Shown here in pieces: positions 6,910-8,854 of a stretch of DNA of 8,854 nucleotides; position 1 is the first letter of the stretch; each line of letters opens with the position of its first letter. The notes beneath the pieces were generated by a model that did not search any database, was not told the origin of the DNA, and saw only the letters and a list, made by a program, of their open reading frames with translations. The DNA is taken from positions 1 to 8,854 of the forward strand of contig JAFAEA010000106.1 in the NCBI GenBank assembly GCA_023424355.1. The letters are read 5' to 3'. The stretch is from Chloroflexota bacterium. Lineage in GTDB: Bacteria > Chloroflexota > Chloroflexia > Thermomicrobiales > UBA6265. The translations under genes and the position numbers were made by a program.

Positions 6910-7961
6910 ACACTTCCAACCAGCAACCATCTGAACCCGACGTCGACGAATCCGAGGACGCCCCAAGGGATATCGGGAGTTCACTGTTCACGCCACGCAC
7001 CATCATTTCGTTCGTGGTGGCCCTGGTGGTGTTGTACATGGTGATTAGCCGCACCAATATCGATTTTGGCGAATCGCTGAGACAAATCCGCAAGGCCAAT
7101 ATCTGGTACTTCTCCGCTGCACTCGTGATGTATTACGTCACTTTTGTCCTTCGCGGTTGGCGCTGGAAGGAAATGCTCGCATCCGCCGGAATCAGCGAGA
7201 AAACGGGGCATAACATGCCTGGTATGGGCGGCATGTTCCAAATTATGACGCTCTCGTGGTTCGCGAATTCAATCTTGCCGGCGAGAGTCGGCGATGCGTA
7301 TCGCTGCTACCTCATGAAGCGCAAATCCGGAGCATCCTTCAGCGTTTCCCTCGGCACTATGTTGGCCGAACGACTCATTGACCTGGTCGTACTCGTGATC
7401 ATGCTCCTCATGACAGGCGTGATCGTGTACGGCACCCATGCACCGGATCGGGCAGAACAGGCCTTTGCCATCGGTGGTGGAGTCGTGGTTTTGGGCGTCG
7501 TTGGTGTCGCGGTGGTTTGGCTGCTTCGCGAACGCATTGAAGGAATATTGCCGGCACGCATCGTGAAGCACTACAGCAAGGTGCAAAACGGACTCTTCGA
7601 TTCACTGGCCAAGCCCGTTCGCCCGGTGGGCGTTTCCGTACTCCTCTGGCTCTGCGATGGTATGCGCGTATTTCTGGTGGCGTGGGCATTGGACCAGCAC
7701 ATCCCATATCAGGCGGCCATCATGGTGGCATTGCTGAGCGCACTCGTGAGCACCATTCCGGTGACACCAGCAGGTCTCGGGTTTGTCGAAGGCATCATGA
7801 TCTACGCACTCACCACCATCGATGTGCCAGGTAGCACCGCTGGTGCCATCGCCCTGTTGGATCGATTGGTGACGTACGGTAGCCTCCTCATCGTTGGTGG
7901 AATCATCTACGTGTGGGTGCTTCGTAAGGATTTGAGGGCAGACGATGAAGGTACTGGTTGA
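6900..7961 (+). CDS. Flippase-like membrane protein (UPF0104 / LPG-synthase transmembrane-domain family)
   Basis: A 353-residue protein with an acidic, polar N-terminal tail of about 30 residues and then roughly eight hydrophobic segments. Family signatures are LPARVGDAYRCYLMKR (126-141), LAERLIDL (155-162), IPVTPAGLGFVEG (286-298) and LDRLVTYGSLLIVGG (320-334). Relatives include the membrane half of lysylphosphatidylglycerol synthase (without its catalytic domain here) and membrane proteins found in many glycan and glycolipid loci, where they are often called flippase-like without direct proof. The GTG start has GGAG eight bases upstream (6888-6891) and overlaps the previous gene by ten bases. 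No alternative start is as well supported. Its place between the polymerases and a glycosyltransferase suggests a role in moving or handling the lipid-linked glycan, which is inference. No classical Wzx flippase is in the window. Confidence 0.92.
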   Translation: MSVDTSNQQPSEPDVDESEDAPRDIGSSLFTPRTIISFVVALVVLYMVISRTNIDFGESLRQIRKANIWYFSAALVMYYVTFVLRGWRWKEMLASAGISEKTGHNMPGMGGMFQIMTLSWFANSILPARVGDAYRCYLMKRKSGASFSVSLGTMLAERLIDLVVLVIMLLMTGVIVYGTHAPDRAEQAFAIGGGVVVLGVVGVAVVWLLRERIEGILPARIVKHYSKVQNGLFDSLAKPVRPVGVSVLLWLCDGMRVFLVAWALDQHIPYQAAIMVALLSALVSTIPVTPAGLGFVEGIMIYALTTIDVPGSTAGAIALLDRLVTYGSLLIVGGIIYVWVLRKDLRADDEGTG

Positions 7962-8854
7962 GGCGAGTGCTGCGTACAACCAGGGCGCCGGAATCGGTCG
8001 ATATAGTCGCAACATCCTTCAGCGGCTCATCCCGATGGCTGCCGACGATCAGTTCACGCTCATGCGCGCTCCAGAAGATCCTTCCATCTCTCGATTCGAT
8101 GCCTCGCAGTGGCCGAACGCGCGCCTGAAGACCTTGCCGTTCAATCGTCGCAATGCCGACCGGCTTTGGTTTCGGTTGCGTGCTCCCATCGATGCCCGAT
8201 TTTTCGGAGCATCCGCGAATGTGGTGTACTCGCCGGATTTCACGGCACCGCCAATGTGGAACGTGCCCAGGCTGATCACCATCCACGACGTCGCCTATCT
8301 CACCCAGCCAGATCGCACGACGGATGCATTGCGCAGGTACCTCGAGTCGGTCGTTCCGCGCCAGGTAGCTGGAGCAGATCTCGTGGCGGTGGTCTCCCAA
8401 GCGACCGCTGCCGATGTTCAGCGTTATTACGGTGTGCCTGAGGAGAAGATCGTTCTCGCACCGAATGCAGTCGACGACAGTTTCTACCAGGCGGAAACGC
8501 TCACGGACGCCGATCGAGAGCGGCTAGGCATCCCCGGCGATTACTTCGTGATGGTGGGCACCATCGAGCCGCGCAAGAACCACGAACTCGCGCTCAAGGC
8601 TGTTGAGGCGGCGAATTTGGGCTCTCATTGTCCATTGGTGATCATCGGTCGACCAGGGTGGGGACACGAGCAGATCATGGCGAAGATCGCTGAGCTGCAG
8701 TCACGTGGGCTCGTTATCCACCTGGACAATGTGCAGGATGCTGATCTTCCCGCTATTGTTGCCAGTAGCCGGGGCATGATCTATCCATCATGGACCGAGG
8801 GCTTTGGACTACCTGTGGTGGAAGCATTGGCCACCGGTGTCCCGGTGATCACCA
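7945..8854 (+). CDS. Glycosyltransferase family 4 (GT-B fold), cut by the window end
   Basis: The first 303 residues are present; the C-terminus lies beyond the window. This cytoplasmic enzyme transfers a sugar from an activated donor, probably a nucleotide sugar, onto a growing glycan. The N-terminal domain starts with KVLVEASAAYNQGAGIGRYS, whose glycine-rich loop is typical of GT4 enzymes. It continues with VVYSPDF (93-99), ITIHDVAYL (111-119) and VVSQATAADVQRYYGV (149-164). The donor-binding domain has VGTIEPRKNHELAL (204-217), LVIIGRPGWGHE (231-242) and the E-x7-E motif in TEGFGLPVVEAL, with Glu285 and Glu293. The ATG has GAGG seven bases upstream (7934-7937) and overlaps the end of the flippase-like gene by 17 bases. 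It resembles GT4 enzymes with a GTIEPRKN segment, several of which are mannosyltransferases, but the sugar here is not determinable. The open frame continues to the last base with no sign of damage. Confidence 0.95.
   Translation, partial: MKVLVEASAAYNQGAGIGRYSRNILQRLIPMAADDQFTLMRAPEDPSISRFDASQWPNARLKTLPFNRRNADRLWFRLRAPIDARFFGASANVVYSPDFTAPPMWNVPRLITIHDVAYLTQPDRTTDALRRYLESVVPRQVAGADLVAVVSQATAADVQRYYGVPEEKIVLAPNAVDDSFYQAETLTDADRERLGIPGDYFVMVGTIEPRKNHELALKAVEAANLGSHCPLVIIGRPGWGHEQIMAKIAELQSRGLVIHLDNVQDADLPAIVASSRGMIYPSWTEGFGLPVVEALATGVPVIT

Noticed and set aside
6900..7961. Full lysylphosphatidylglycerol synthase (MprF)
   Set aside because: Only the membrane region is present at 353 residues; the C-terminal aminoacyl-transferase domain is absent and no gene for it follows.

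Overview
The window carries six protein-coding genes and no RNA genes, insertion sequences or CRISPR arrays. One gene (an S9-family serine peptidase) lies on the minus strand at the left. The other five form a tightly packed plus-strand run from 2232 past the right edge. The two units diverge from a gap of about 140 bases (2093-2231) that holds candidate promoters for both directions.

The plus-strand run looks like an extracellular polysaccharide or glycoconjugate locus. In order it encodes: (1) a membrane-anchored protein with a glycoside-hydrolase-like TIM-barrel and a C-terminal beta-sandwich; (2) and (3) two different O-antigen ligase/polymerase (Wzy/WaaL-like) membrane proteins in tandem; (4) a flippase-like UPF0104 / LPG-synthase-TM family membrane protein; (5) a GT-B family 4 glycosyltransferase cut by the window end. 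Each downstream gene overlaps the end of the one before it (4, 4, 10 and 17 bases), so the run is almost certainly one translationally coupled operon. A plausible division of labour is that the glycosyltransferase builds lipid-linked glycans in the cytoplasm and the polymerases/ligases join or transfer them outside. The flippase-like protein would act at the membrane, and the barrel protein would bind or guide the chain at the outer face.

The most unusual point is the first operon gene. It keeps the barrel scaffold motifs of clan GH-A glycosidases, but both positions where the catalytic glutamates belong are changed (Met217 in a W-x-E-P-N-like motif, Ser337 in a W-x-T-E-F-G-W-like motif). The usual H-P-Y-G substrate motif also reads R-L-D-G. 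This suggests a catalytically dead, carbohydrate-binding pseudo-glycosidase tied to two polymerases.

The DNA is moderately GC-rich. The S9 peptidase style, and the pairing of barrel proteins with O-antigen-ligase-like proteins, remind me of Chloroflexota (for example Thermomicrobia relatives). This is an impression from gene content and protein style only, and other phyla are not excluded. Bases 1-28 lie beyond the stop of the peptidase gene and show nothing.
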